A DNA stretch of 64,000 bases from assembly GCF_001570405.1 (NCBI RefSeq), contig NZ_BBYM01000023.1, positions 1 to 64,000 on the forward strand, read 5' to 3'. Below the pieces are notes generated by a model. That model saw nothing but the letters and a program-made list of their open reading frames with translations. It was not told the DNA's origin and did not search any database. The stretch's first letter is position 1. The number at the start of each line of letters is the position of its first letter. Source of the DNA: Microtetraspora niveoalba. Its GTDB lineage: Bacteria; Actinomycetota; Actinomycetes; Streptosporangiales; Streptosporangiaceae. The position numbers were made by a program, and so were the translations under genes. Below are positions 8,348 through 15,416 of this stretch, piece by piece.

Positions 8348-10017
8348 GCCGCGACTCCCGCGGCGTGCCGCGCGGCGATGTAGCCGAAGACGATCGACGG
8401 GCCGATGGTGGCGCCGGGGCCCGCGTACTCGTTGGCCATGACGGACGCCGACGTGTTGCCGGTGGCGTACAGGCCCTCGATCGCCGAGCCGTCCTCGCGC
8501 AGCACCCGGCCGTGCTCGTCGCAGACGAGGCCGCCCTTGGTACCGAGGTCGCCGGCCTCGATCCGGAACGCGTAGAACGGCGCCTTGTCGATCACGTCGA
8601 TGTTCGGGTTCTTCAGCGTGGGGTCGCCGTAGTAGCGGTCGTACGCGCTGTCGCCGCGGCCGAAGTCCTCGTCCTTGCCGTTGCGGGCGAAGCCGTTGAA
8701 CCGCTCGACGGTCTCGGCCAGCGCCCGCGGCGGCACGCCGATCTCGCCGGCCAGCTCCTCGATCGTGTCGGCGCGGAACGCCAGCCCCTGGTCGTAGAAG
8801 TCCTTGGGGATCGGCATCCCGGGGAGGATCTGCGCGAACGGGTAGCGGGCGCGGGCCTTGGCGTCCATCACGAACCACACCGGGACGTGCCCGCCCGCGA
8901 GCTGGTCGTGGACGAAGTTCACGTACGGCGACGACTCGTTGGTGAACCGCCGGCCCTCGGACGACACGATGATCGACGGGGGGATGCAGCGTTCGGAGAC
9001 GAGCGGGATCGTCGCCCCGGCCGGGTGCCGTACGGCGGGCATCCACCAGGCGTCGTCCATGAAGTCGAGCGCGGCGCCGAGCCGCTCACCCGCCCGGATG
9101 CCGTCGCCGGTGTTCTCCCTGGCGCCCATGCTGAAGTCGTCCCGGCCGCCCTCCGGCAGGTACTTGGCGCGCATCTCGGGGTTGTGCTCGAACCCGCCGC
9201 TGGCGAGCAGCACGCCCTTCCTGCCGCGCAGCCGTACGGTGCGGGAGCCCGAGCCGTTCTCGTCCCGGCGCTCGGCGACGATGCCGGTGACGGCGCCGCT
9301 CTCGTCCACGACGAGTTCGGTCATGGTCGTGCGCAACCACAGCGGGACGCCGGCGTCCTTGAGCGCCATGCGCAGCCGGGCGACGAGCGCGCGGCCGCCG
9401 GTCGCCATGTGGCGGCGGCGGACCATGTTGGAGGAGACCCGCCACGCGGCCACGACCGAGGCCCACCGGCCGCGCCAGGTGCGCTTGACCATCGCGAGGT
9501 CGTGGTAGTCCTTGCTGGTGATCCAGAGGCCGAGCGGGCCCTTCATGCTGTTGGGGCGCTGGTACTTCTCGTCCTCGCCGAGCTTGCGGGTGTCGAACGG
9601 GACCGCCTCGATCGACCGGCCGAGCGGGCGGCCGCCCTCCAGCTCGGGGTGGTAGTCGGCGTATCCCTTCGTCCAGAAGAAGCGCATCCACCTGCTCCTG
9701 CCGAGCAGTTCCATCGCCGCCGGGCCGTTGTCGACGTACGCGTCGAGCCGCGCGGCGGGCACCCGGCCCTCGGTGAGCAGGTCGAGGTAGCGCCGGATCG
9801 ACTCGCGGCTGTCGTCGTGGCCCTTCGCCCGCAGGGTGGGGTTGTTGGGGATCCAGATGCCGCCTCCGGAGATGCCGGTGCTGCCGCCGAACATCCTGCC
9901 CTTCTCGACGACCAGGACGGAGAGCCCGCAGTCGACGGCGGTCAGCGCGGCCGCCATGCCGCCGCCGCCGCTGCCGACGACGACCAGGTCGTACTCGCCG
10001 TCCCATCCGGCGCTCAT
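8344..10017 (-). CDS. kstD: 3-ketosteroid delta-1-dehydrogenase (KstD family)
   Basis: 557-residue FAD flavoprotein. Evidence: the dinucleotide fold VVVGSGGGGMAAALTA near the N-terminus, GGSTGISGGGIWIPNN, and the family signature at the C-terminus, GLYATGNTSASVMANEYAG followed by GPGATIGPSIVFGYIAA. KstD introduces the 1,2 double bond of ring A in 3-oxosteroids. The ATG at 10017 overlaps the hsaD stop by 4 nt and its stop overlaps kshB by 4 nt, so the three genes form one tightly coupled transcript. A length of 557 residues is normal. Some members act on 3-keto-4-ene versus 5-alpha steroids; this cannot be decided here. Confidence 0.9.
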   Translation of the reverse strand: MSAGWDGEYDLVVVGSGGGGMAAALTAVDCGLSVLVVEKGRMFGGSTGISGGGIWIPNNPTLRAKGHDDSRESIRRYLDLLTEGRVPAARLDAYVDNGPAAMELLGRSRWMRFFWTKGYADYHPELEGGRPLGRSIEAVPFDTRKLGEDEKYQRPNSMKGPLGLWITSKDYHDLAMVKRTWRGRWASVVAAWRVSSNMVRRRHMATGGRALVARLRMALKDAGVPLWLRTTMTELVVDESGAVTGIVAERRDENGSGSRTVRLRGRKGVLLASGGFEHNPEMRAKYLPEGGRDDFSMGARENTGDGIRAGERLGAALDFMDDAWWMPAVRHPAGATIPLVSERCIPPSIIVSSEGRRFTNESSPYVNFVHDQLAGGHVPVWFVMDAKARARYPFAQILPGMPIPKDFYDQGLAFRADTIEELAGEIGVPPRALAETVERFNGFARNGKDEDFGRGDSAYDRYYGDPTLKNPNIDVIDKAPFYAFRIEAGDLGTKGGLVCDEHGRVLREDGSAIEGLYATGNTSASVMANEYAGPGATIGPSIVFGYIAARHAAGVAA

Positions 10018-10883
10018 GCGTTGTCCTTCCGGGTGAGGAAGGCGAGCACCGCGCTCTCCCAGGCGGCCTTCTGCTCGATCATGACCCAGTGGCCGCAGTT
10101 GGGGAAGATGTGCAGCTCGACGTCGGGGATGGTGCGCATCGGCACGATCGACATGTCCACCGGGCTGACCCGGTCGTCGCGGCCCCACGTGATCAGCGTC
10201 CGGGCCTTGAGCCGGTGCAGCATCGCCCAGTACGGCGGGGCGTCGGAGGCCGCGGCGGCGGCCTGGGTGGCCGCGAACGCGGCCTTGCCGTACATGCGGC
10301 GGGCGCTGGCGAGGGTGTCGGGGTCGGTGGCCTGGGTCCACCGCTCCTCGATCAGCTCCTCGGTGACCAGGGCCGGGTCGTACACCATGGAGTGCAGCCA
10401 CTGGACGAGCCGCTCACGGGTGGGCTCCTCGGTGAACTCCATCAGCAGCTTGATGCCCTCGCCCGGACTGGGACTGTAGAGGTTCCTGCCGATGCCGCCG
10501 ATCGTGACGAGGCGGCGGACGCGGTCGGGGTGGGCGATGGCGACCTGGGCGCCGATGATGCCGCCCATCGAGTTGCCGATCACGTCGACCTGGTGGAGGC
10601 CGAGCCCGTCGAGGAAGCGGACCACCGCCGCGCTCGCGGCGAGCATCGGGTGCTCGTCGGTGGGGTCGCTCACGCCGAAGCCGGGGAACTCCAGGACCAG
10701 GCAGCGGAAGTGCTCGGCGAACACGGCGAGGTTGCCGCGGAAGTTGCGCCAGCCGGTGACGCCGGGGCCGGAGCCGTGCAGCAGCAGCAGCGGCGGGCCG
10801 TCGCCGGCCTCGTGATATCGCAGGACGCCCTTGTCCGTCGCGAGCTCGCGCATCGTCGACTCGTAGGTCAGTTCCGTGGTCAT
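10014..10883 (-). CDS. hsaD: Meta-cleavage product hydrolase, alpha/beta fold (HsaD-like)
   Basis: 289 residues, alpha/beta-hydrolase. HGSGPGVTGWRNFRGNL (oxyanion region, from residue 36) is typical of C-C bond hydrolases of the BphD/HsaD group. The nucleophile is Ser105 in GNSMGG; the acid lies in WGRDDRVSP and the histidine in NCGHWVMIEQ. HsaD cleaves the ring-A meta-cleavage product (4,9-DSHA) to the rings C/D acid and 2-hydroxyhexa-2,4-dienoate, the substrate of HsaE. It is the first gene of hsaD-kstD-kshB, starting 242 bp from the divergent hsaB. Linkage to kstD makes steroid use the best reading over biphenyl-type substrates. Confidence 0.87.
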   Translation of the reverse strand: MTTELTYESTMRELATDKGVLRYHEAGDGPPLLLLHGSGPGVTGWRNFRGNLAVFAEHFRCLVLEFPGFGVSDPTDEHPMLAASAAVVRFLDGLGLHQVDVIGNSMGGIIGAQVAIAHPDRVRRLVTIGGIGRNLYSPSPGEGIKLLMEFTEEPTRERLVQWLHSMVYDPALVTEELIEERWTQATDPDTLASARRMYGKAAFAATQAAAAASDAPPYWAMLHRLKARTLITWGRDDRVSPVDMSIVPMRTIPDVELHIFPNCGHWVMIEQKAAWESAVLAFLTRKDNA

Positions 10884-11124
10884 CGTCCGCTCCGGTCATA
10901 GAAATGTCAGCTTCCTGGGAAGCTAGGCCAGCATCGGCGTCTCCCGCGCGGGGTCATCCCGTTGAGCGGGATGCGGATCTTCCCGTCCCCCGCCCCCGCC
11001 CGGCGTGTTCGACCGCCGGACCGGCCTTCCACTGATTGAGACGGACTTCTGTTCGGGGGGGACCCCGGCCTACGTTCGTTTCCGGAGCCCATCACAATGG
11101 CCTTGACCGAACGAGGGGAAACCC
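10884..11124. promoter_or_regulatory. Divergent control region hsaD / hsaB with inverted repeats
   Basis: The 241-bp gap holds an inverted repeat AGCTTCCTGGGAAGCT (10909-10924) just upstream of hsaD, a candidate IclR box TCCCGTTGAGCGGGA (10957-10971; symmetry extends to 10955-10973), and a weaker copy TTCCACTGATTGAGA (11027-11041) nearer hsaB. The first could be a second operator or an mRNA leader hairpin. Regulation by the neighbouring IclR protein is inferred. Confidence 0.5.
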
Positions 11125-11688
11125 ATGACTACCGAGCCGCTCTCGACGGAGCCCGCCGAAATCGCTCCACCCACCCCACTGGAGCTGCGCCGCGCGATGG
11201 GGGCGTTCGCCAGCGGTGTCACCGTGGTCACCGGGATGGACGACGGCGAGCCGGTGGGTTTCGCCTGCCAGTCGTTCGCGTCGGTGTCGCTCGAACCGCC
11301 GCTCGTGCTGTTCTGCGCCGACCACAACGGCCGCGCCTGGCCGAGGATCCGCAAGTCGGGGCGGTTCTGCGTGAACGTGCTCGCCGAGGACCAGGTGGAC
11401 GTCTGCCGCCGGTTCGGGTCGAGCAAGGGCGTGAAGTACGAGGGCCTGGAGTGGGACCTCTCCCGGTGGGGCGCGCCGGCGCTGCGGGACGTGCTGCTGC
11501 GCGTCCACGCCGAGGTGGACGACGTGCACGTGGCCGGGGACCACGACGTGGTGATCGGCCGGGTGCTCCAGGTGGAGACGGTCGCCGAGCAGCGACCAAT
11601 GATCTTCTTCAAGGGCCGGTTCGGCATCGACGAGGACGAGCCGCAGATCGGGCCGAACGTGTGGGGCTGGGGCGACCACTGGGGGTAG
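11125..11688 (+). CDS. hsaB: Flavin reductase (HsaB-like), reductase component of the two-component monooxygenase
   Basis: 187 residues, the same length as mycobacterial HsaB, of the FMN-binding split-barrel flavin reductase family. Signature segments are LRRAMGAFASGVTVVTG, GFACQSFASVSLEPPLVLFC, RKSGRFCVNVLAEDQ and, near the end, GDHDVVIGRVL. It reduces flavin with NADH and supplies it to the HsaA oxygenase, here encoded 7 kb away on the other strand. The ATG at 11125 is preceded by GAGGGGAAA. It is divergent from hsaD across a region with candidate operators. Confidence 0.85.
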   Translation: MTTEPLSTEPAEIAPPTPLELRRAMGAFASGVTVVTGMDDGEPVGFACQSFASVSLEPPLVLFCADHNGRAWPRIRKSGRFCVNVLAEDQVDVCRRFGSSKGVKYEGLEWDLSRWGAPALRDVLLRVHAEVDDVHVAGDHDVVIGRVLQVETVAEQRPMIFFKGRFGIDEDEPQIGPNVWGWGDHWG

Positions 11689-11736
11689 ACCCGGTGCTCT
11701 CCCGCGCGGGGCGCCGTCCGGCCCCCGCGCGCGCCG

Positions 11737-12627
11737 TCACATCCAGTCGCCGTTCTGGCCGCTCTCCAGGAGCCGGTTCATGGTCTCGGAGGACCACGTC
11801 TGGTCCGGCACGGCGACCATGAGCCGTGCCCTGCGCGGGGTCGCGAGGTCGGGGAAGAGGGCCAGCGACGCCTGCCGCGCGGCGTCGATCACGAGCGGCG
11901 CGACCTTCTCCAGCGGCGTGCGGGGGTCGCCCACGAGGGAGATGCTGGCGACCGGGCCCTCGTAGCCGCGGATCGCCGCCGCCACGCAGGCGATGGTGGG
12001 GAAGCACTCCCCCCGTTCGAAGGCCAGGCCGTGCCGCTGCCGGATGCGGTGCAGCTCCTGGTGCAGGATGCTCATCTCGCCGATGGTCCGGTTGGTCATC
12101 CGGCTGATGGAGCCGCTGATCCGCGACTCGACCTGCTCGGGTTCCAGCCAGGCCAGGATGGCCTTGCCGAGAGCGGTGCAGTGGGCGGGGGCGCGCCCGC
12201 CGACGCGGGACGGGACCGAGGTGGCGAACCTGCCGCCGACCTTGTCGAGGTAGAAGACCTGGGCGCCGTCGAGGACCGCGAGGTGGACGACCATGCCGGT
12301 CTTGATCTGCAGGTCGTGCAGCAGCGGCGCGGCCGCCTCGCGGATCTCCCCGTGGCTGCCGTCCCGGCCGCCGAGACCCAGCGCGCGCTGTCCCAGCCGA
12401 TAGCCGAACGAGGTGTGCTCCAGCCAGTTGAGCCGGACGAGCTGGTCGAGGATCCGGTGGGCCGTGGAGCGCGGGAGGTGCGTGCAGCGCGCCACGTCCT
12501 CCAGGGTGAGCCGGGTGGAGCGGCCGGCGAAGGCGTCCATGATCAAGGTCATCCGCTCGACCATGGAAGGGGGGAGTTCCCGGCGCGCCGGTGCCGCGGC
12601 CTCCGCTGAAGGACTGAGAGCGGTCAT
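11737..12627 (-). CDS. IclR family transcriptional regulator
   Basis: 296 residues from the ATG at 12627, chosen because AGGAGGAC sits just upstream; the frame stays open further but without a better start. N-terminal winged helix-turn-helix at about residues 20-80 (MVERMTLIMDAF, TLEDVARCTHLPRSTAHRILDQL). C-terminal IclR ligand-binding domain (HLAVLDGAQVFYLDKVGG, HCTALGKAILAWL, FERGECFPTIACVAAAI). It lies between hsaB and the divergent LLM gene, inside the steroid cluster, and is the natural candidate to bind the shared 15-bp boxes. Classical steroid clusters use TetR-type KstR, so an IclR controller would be a different arrangement. Inducer unknown. Confidence 0.9.
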   Translation of the reverse strand: MTALSPSAEAAAPARRELPPSMVERMTLIMDAFAGRSTRLTLEDVARCTHLPRSTAHRILDQLVRLNWLEHTSFGYRLGQRALGLGGRDGSHGEIREAAAPLLHDLQIKTGMVVHLAVLDGAQVFYLDKVGGRFATSVPSRVGGRAPAHCTALGKAILAWLEPEQVESRISGSISRMTNRTIGEMSILHQELHRIRQRHGLAFERGECFPTIACVAAAIRGYEGPVASISLVGDPRTPLEKVAPLVIDAARQASLALFPDLATPRRARLMVAVPDQTWSSETMNRLLESGQNGDWM

Positions 12628-12964
12628 AGAGTCCTCCTGGCCAAAACTGAAATGAATTCTTGTTAACGCGAATGTAGCAACGAGACGCGCCGCACGGAAG
12701 AGCGGAAATCCGTCCCGAATGTCATCGGATGACCGGTTCTTGGGGGCCAAGCCGAGGTCACTGCCGCCGTCCCACGCACTCCCCGGCATGGGTGCGCCGG
12801 GGGGACGGGCCGGTCCGGCGGGGGATCCCCCGCTTCGCCGGGGCCGGGGTTTCGGCAACGTTACACCCGGAATTCCGGTCCCGTTCCGCTGACCGGGACC
12901 GCGTCTCGCGCCGGCCCCGCCGTCCCGCTAGGAAGTAGCCGTTCGAGGACGAAAGGTGGGCCGT
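12628..12964. promoter_or_regulatory. Divergent iclR / LLM oxidoreductase control region
   Basis: The 337-bp gap has an A+T-rich stretch next to iclR (12645-12680, with TTGTTAACGCGAATG), a perfect 16-bp palindrome GCGGGGGATCCCCCGC (12818-12833), and a candidate IclR box TTCCGCTGACCGGGA (12884-12898) nested in a larger GGTCCCG...CGGGACC inverted repeat, about 70 bp before the LLM start. I saw no credible reading frame inside. Confidence 0.45.
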
Positions 12965-13846
12965 ATGCGGATCGGGATCGTCACGCCGGTGGTGGTGCAA
13001 CTGCCGGGCGTGCACTCCGAGTGGGAGCGCTCAGCCGGGATCGAGGAGATCGGGCTGATCGCCGAGGCCGCCGACCGGCTCGGATACCACCACCTGACCT
13101 GCAGCGAGCACGTCGGCATCCCGGCCGCCGTCGCCGAGGAGCGCGGGGGCGTCTACTGGGACCCGCTGGCCACGCTCGGCTACCTCGCCGCCCGCACCCG
13201 CCGGATCCGGCTCGCCACGCAGGTGCTCGTGCTCGGCTACCACCACCCCCTCGCCATCGCCAAGCGGTACGGCACGCTCGACCGGATCAGCGGCGGGCGG
13301 GTCACGCTGGGGCTCGGCGTCGGCAGCCTCCAGGAGGAGTTCGAGCTGCTCGGAGCCCCTTTCGAGGGACGCGGGCCGCGCGCGGACGAGGCCATCGCCG
13401 CCCTCCGCGCCGCGCTGTCCCGGCGGGAGCCGGAGTTCCACGGCGAGTTCTACGACTTCTCCGGCTTCGTGGTCGAGCCGCACGCCCGGCAGGAGCGCGT
13501 CCCGATGTGGATCGGCGGCCGGACCGCCCGCTCCCTGCGCCGCGCCGTGGCCCACGGCGACGGCTGGGTCCCGTTCGGCCTCCCCCTCGACCGGCTCTCG
13601 GCGATGCTCGGCGAGGCCGGCCTGCCGGACGGGTTCGAGGTCGTGCTCAGCGCGGGCCGCCCGCTCGACCCGGCCGGCGCGCCCGCCGACGCCGAGCGGG
13701 CGCTGGCCCGGGTGCGCGACGCGGGCGCCACCGTCGCCGGCGTCACCCTCGCGGCGGTCTCGGCCGAGAACTACCGCGAGCAGCTCCACGCGCTGCGCGA
13801 TCTGGGCGCCGCGATGGGCCTCGCCTTCGACCCCCACGACCAGTGA
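12965..13846 (+). CDS. LLM class flavin/F420-dependent oxidoreductase
   Basis: 293 residues from the ATG at 12965, preferred over the GTG at 12956 because AAAGGTGGG is correctly spaced before the ATG. Bacterial luciferase-like TIM barrel: GLIAEAADRLGYHHLTCSEH, LATLGYLAARTRRIRLATQVLVL, RYGTLDRISGGRVTLGLGVG, and PMWIGGRTARSLRRAVAHGDGWVPF. The pattern resembles actinobacterial F420-dependent members, but the cofactor is not proven. It is transcribed away from iclR and followed by two NTF2-fold genes, probably one operon. A role in steroid side-chain or ring chemistry is a guess from location. Confidence 0.85.
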   Translation: MRIGIVTPVVVQLPGVHSEWERSAGIEEIGLIAEAADRLGYHHLTCSEHVGIPAAVAEERGGVYWDPLATLGYLAARTRRIRLATQVLVLGYHHPLAIAKRYGTLDRISGGRVTLGLGVGSLQEEFELLGAPFEGRGPRADEAIAALRAALSRREPEFHGEFYDFSGFVVEPHARQERVPMWIGGRTARSLRRAVAHGDGWVPFGLPLDRLSAMLGEAGLPDGFEVVLSAGRPLDPAGAPADAERALARVRDAGATVAGVTLAAVSAENYREQLHALRDLGAAMGLAFDPHDQ

Positions 13847-13884
13847 GCCCCAACAAGTTCCGGAACGCATCACGGGAGCGCGGA

Positions 13885-14388
13885 ATGACCGAGACCGAGC
13901 AGCGGATCGCCAGGCTGGAACGGCGCCTGAGCGCGATCGAGGACGAGCTGGAGATCACCCGGCTGATCCTCTCGTACGGCCCGCTCGTGGACAGCGGCAG
14001 CGCGGACGCCGTCGCGGCACTGTGGGAGCGGGACGGCGTCTACGACGTCGACGAGCTGCTGATGACCGGCCAGGACGAGATCAGGGCCATGGTCCTCTCG
14101 GACATGCACCAGCGGTGGATCACCGGCGGCTGCGCCCACTTCGTCGGCGCGCCGCACGTCACGGTGACCGGCGACGACGCGGTCGCCACCGGTTACACGC
14201 TGATGATCGTCCGGGACCGGGCGTCCGGCGCCTTCACGCTGCGCCGCGCCACCGCCAACCTGTGGCGGCTGCGCCGGGGGCCGGACGGCTGGCGGGTCAC
14301 CGACCGGACCAACCGCGTGCTCGACGGCCGTACCGAGTCGCCCGAGCTGCTGGCCAGGAAGTTCACCGGCGCCGGGGAGCCCGCGTGA
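13885..14388 (+). CDS. NTF2-fold (SnoaL/ketosteroid-isomerase-like) protein
   Basis: 167 residues. A short coiled-coil-like start (EQRIARLERRLSAIEDELE) precedes a SnoaL-type alpha+beta barrel: EITRLILSYGPLVDSG, VAALWERDGVYDVDELLMTG, HFVGAPHVTVTGDDAVATGYTLMIV, NLWRLRRGPDGWRVTDRTNRVL. The fold is that of delta5-3-ketosteroid isomerase, scytalone dehydratase and polyketide cyclases. Its place beside steroid genes makes an isomerase or dehydratase role possible, but many such proteins are unassigned. The ATG at 13885 has GGGAGCG upstream. Its stop overlaps the next start (GTGA). Confidence 0.8.
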   Translation: MTETEQRIARLERRLSAIEDELEITRLILSYGPLVDSGSADAVAALWERDGVYDVDELLMTGQDEIRAMVLSDMHQRWITGGCAHFVGAPHVTVTGDDAVATGYTLMIVRDRASGAFTLRRATANLWRLRRGPDGWRVTDRTNRVLDGRTESPELLARKFTGAGEPA

Positions 14389-14810
14389 CCTCCGCCGCCC
14401 CCGCCGGGGACCGGGACCGGATCGTGGAACGGCTGGCCGAGCTGGCCTCGGCGCTCGACCGGCGCGACTGGGACGCGATCGGCGCCGCCTTCACCGAGAC
14501 GGCCACCGGCTACCGCCGCACCGGCCGGGCGGCGATCGTCGAGACGGTGCGCGACCACCTGGGCGGCTGCGGGCCGTCCCAGCACCTGCTGGGGAACCAC
14601 CGCGTCGAGATCGACGGGGACCGGGCGCGGTCGCTGACGTACGCGCGGGTCTACCACCAGGGGGCGGGCCCGTTCGAGGGCCGGTCGTACGAATGCCTCG
14701 GCGAGTACGACGACCGCTGGGAGCGCACCCCGGACGGCTGGCGGATCACCTCGCGCGCCTTCCGCATCTCGATCTCGCTCGGCGACTTCGCCGTCCTGCG
14801 CCCCGCCTGA
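14385..14810 (+). CDS. Second NTF2-fold (SnoaL-like) protein
   Basis: 141 residues from the GTG at 14385, overlapping the previous stop (GTGA). SnoaL-like barrel: IVERLAELASALDRRDWDAIGAAFTETATGY, QHLLGNHRVEIDGDRARSLTYARVYHQG, ECLGEYDDRWERTPDGWRI, RAFRISISLGD. Tight overlap with the preceding paralogue suggests the two act together, perhaps as a heteromer; this is inference. No catalytic assignment is possible. A strong hairpin terminator follows at 14829-14865. Confidence 0.78.
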   Translation: MTSAAPAGDRDRIVERLAELASALDRRDWDAIGAAFTETATGYRRTGRAAIVETVRDHLGGCGPSQHLLGNHRVEIDGDRARSLTYARVYHQGAGPFEGRSYECLGEYDDRWERTPDGWRITSRAFRISISLGDFAVLRPA

Positions 14811-14828
14811 CCGCCCGCCGACCGCCCG

Positions 14829-14865
14829 GCCCCCGTGTCCGCGGCCCTGTGGCGGATACGGGGGC
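14829..14865 (+). terminator. Intrinsic terminator after the LLM/NTF2-fold operon
   Basis: A 14-bp stem (14829-14842 with 14852-14865, one G-T mismatch) and a 9-nt loop, 18 bp after the stop of the second NTF2-fold gene and just ahead of the next gene. G/C-rich without a T tract. Confidence 0.75.
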
Positions 14866-14892
14866 GGGGTGTGTCGCCGGTAGTGTGAAACG

Positions 14893-15333
14893 GTGCGCAC
14901 TCGGCGGGAGACCGGCAGGAGCGCGGTCGCGGCGGTGCTGCCCAAGCTCGTCCTGCTCGCGTCCGTGCTGCTCGGCGTCGGCCTGAGCCACGCGACCGCG
15001 CACTTCTGCGGGATGCCCATGACGGGGTCCTCCCTGTCGCACTCCTCCATGCACGGCCCGGCGCCGGAGCGGGCCGGAACGGCGCATCACGCCGCGGCCT
15101 CCCAGACCGCGGCCCCGCAGCAGGAGGGGACGAGCGGCGCCAACCCCTTCGTGCTCTGCCTGACGGCGGTCGCCGCCGTCCTCGCCGCCGCGGTGCTCGG
15201 CCTGATCCTCGTGGGCCGCCCGCCCGCCGGCGTCGCCTTCGGGCGCGAGCGGCCCGCCCGCCTGCCCGCCGTACGCGGGTCGCCGCCGCCCTTCGCCCTC
15301 TCGCTCCGGCGCGTCACGGTCCTGCGCGTATAG
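14893..15333 (+). CDS. Small membrane protein of the copper locus (DUF6153-like)
   Basis: 146 residues from a GTG. The N-terminal hydrophobic segment VLPKLVLLASVLLGVGLSHA (from about residue 16) is followed by a His/Cys/Met-rich extracytoplasmic loop (HFCGMPM, SHSSMHG, AHHAAA), then a second membrane segment LCLTAVAAVLAAAVLGLILVG (from about residue 92) and a basic tail. His/Met content and the downstream multicopper oxidase suggest metal, probably copper, handling. The family name is from memory of similar actinomycete loci and is uncertain. An 83-bp gap separates it from the oxidase. Confidence 0.6.
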   Translation: MRTRRETGRSAVAAVLPKLVLLASVLLGVGLSHATAHFCGMPMTGSSLSHSSMHGPAPERAGTAHHAAASQTAAPQQEGTSGANPFVLCLTAVAAVLAAAVLGLILVGRPPAGVAFGRERPARLPAVRGSPPPFALSLRRVTVLRV

Positions 15334-15416
15334 AGGCTCCCGGCCGGACGGGCGTCGTCGCCCGCCCGGTCCCTCCTGATCCTCTTTCCATCAGCGAACC
15401 GTGAGCGGACTTTCCC

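Noticed and set aside
8365-10479. A 704-codon plus-strand frame opposite kstD and hsaD
   Set aside because: Mirror image of strongly conserved minus-strand genes; no motif of its own.
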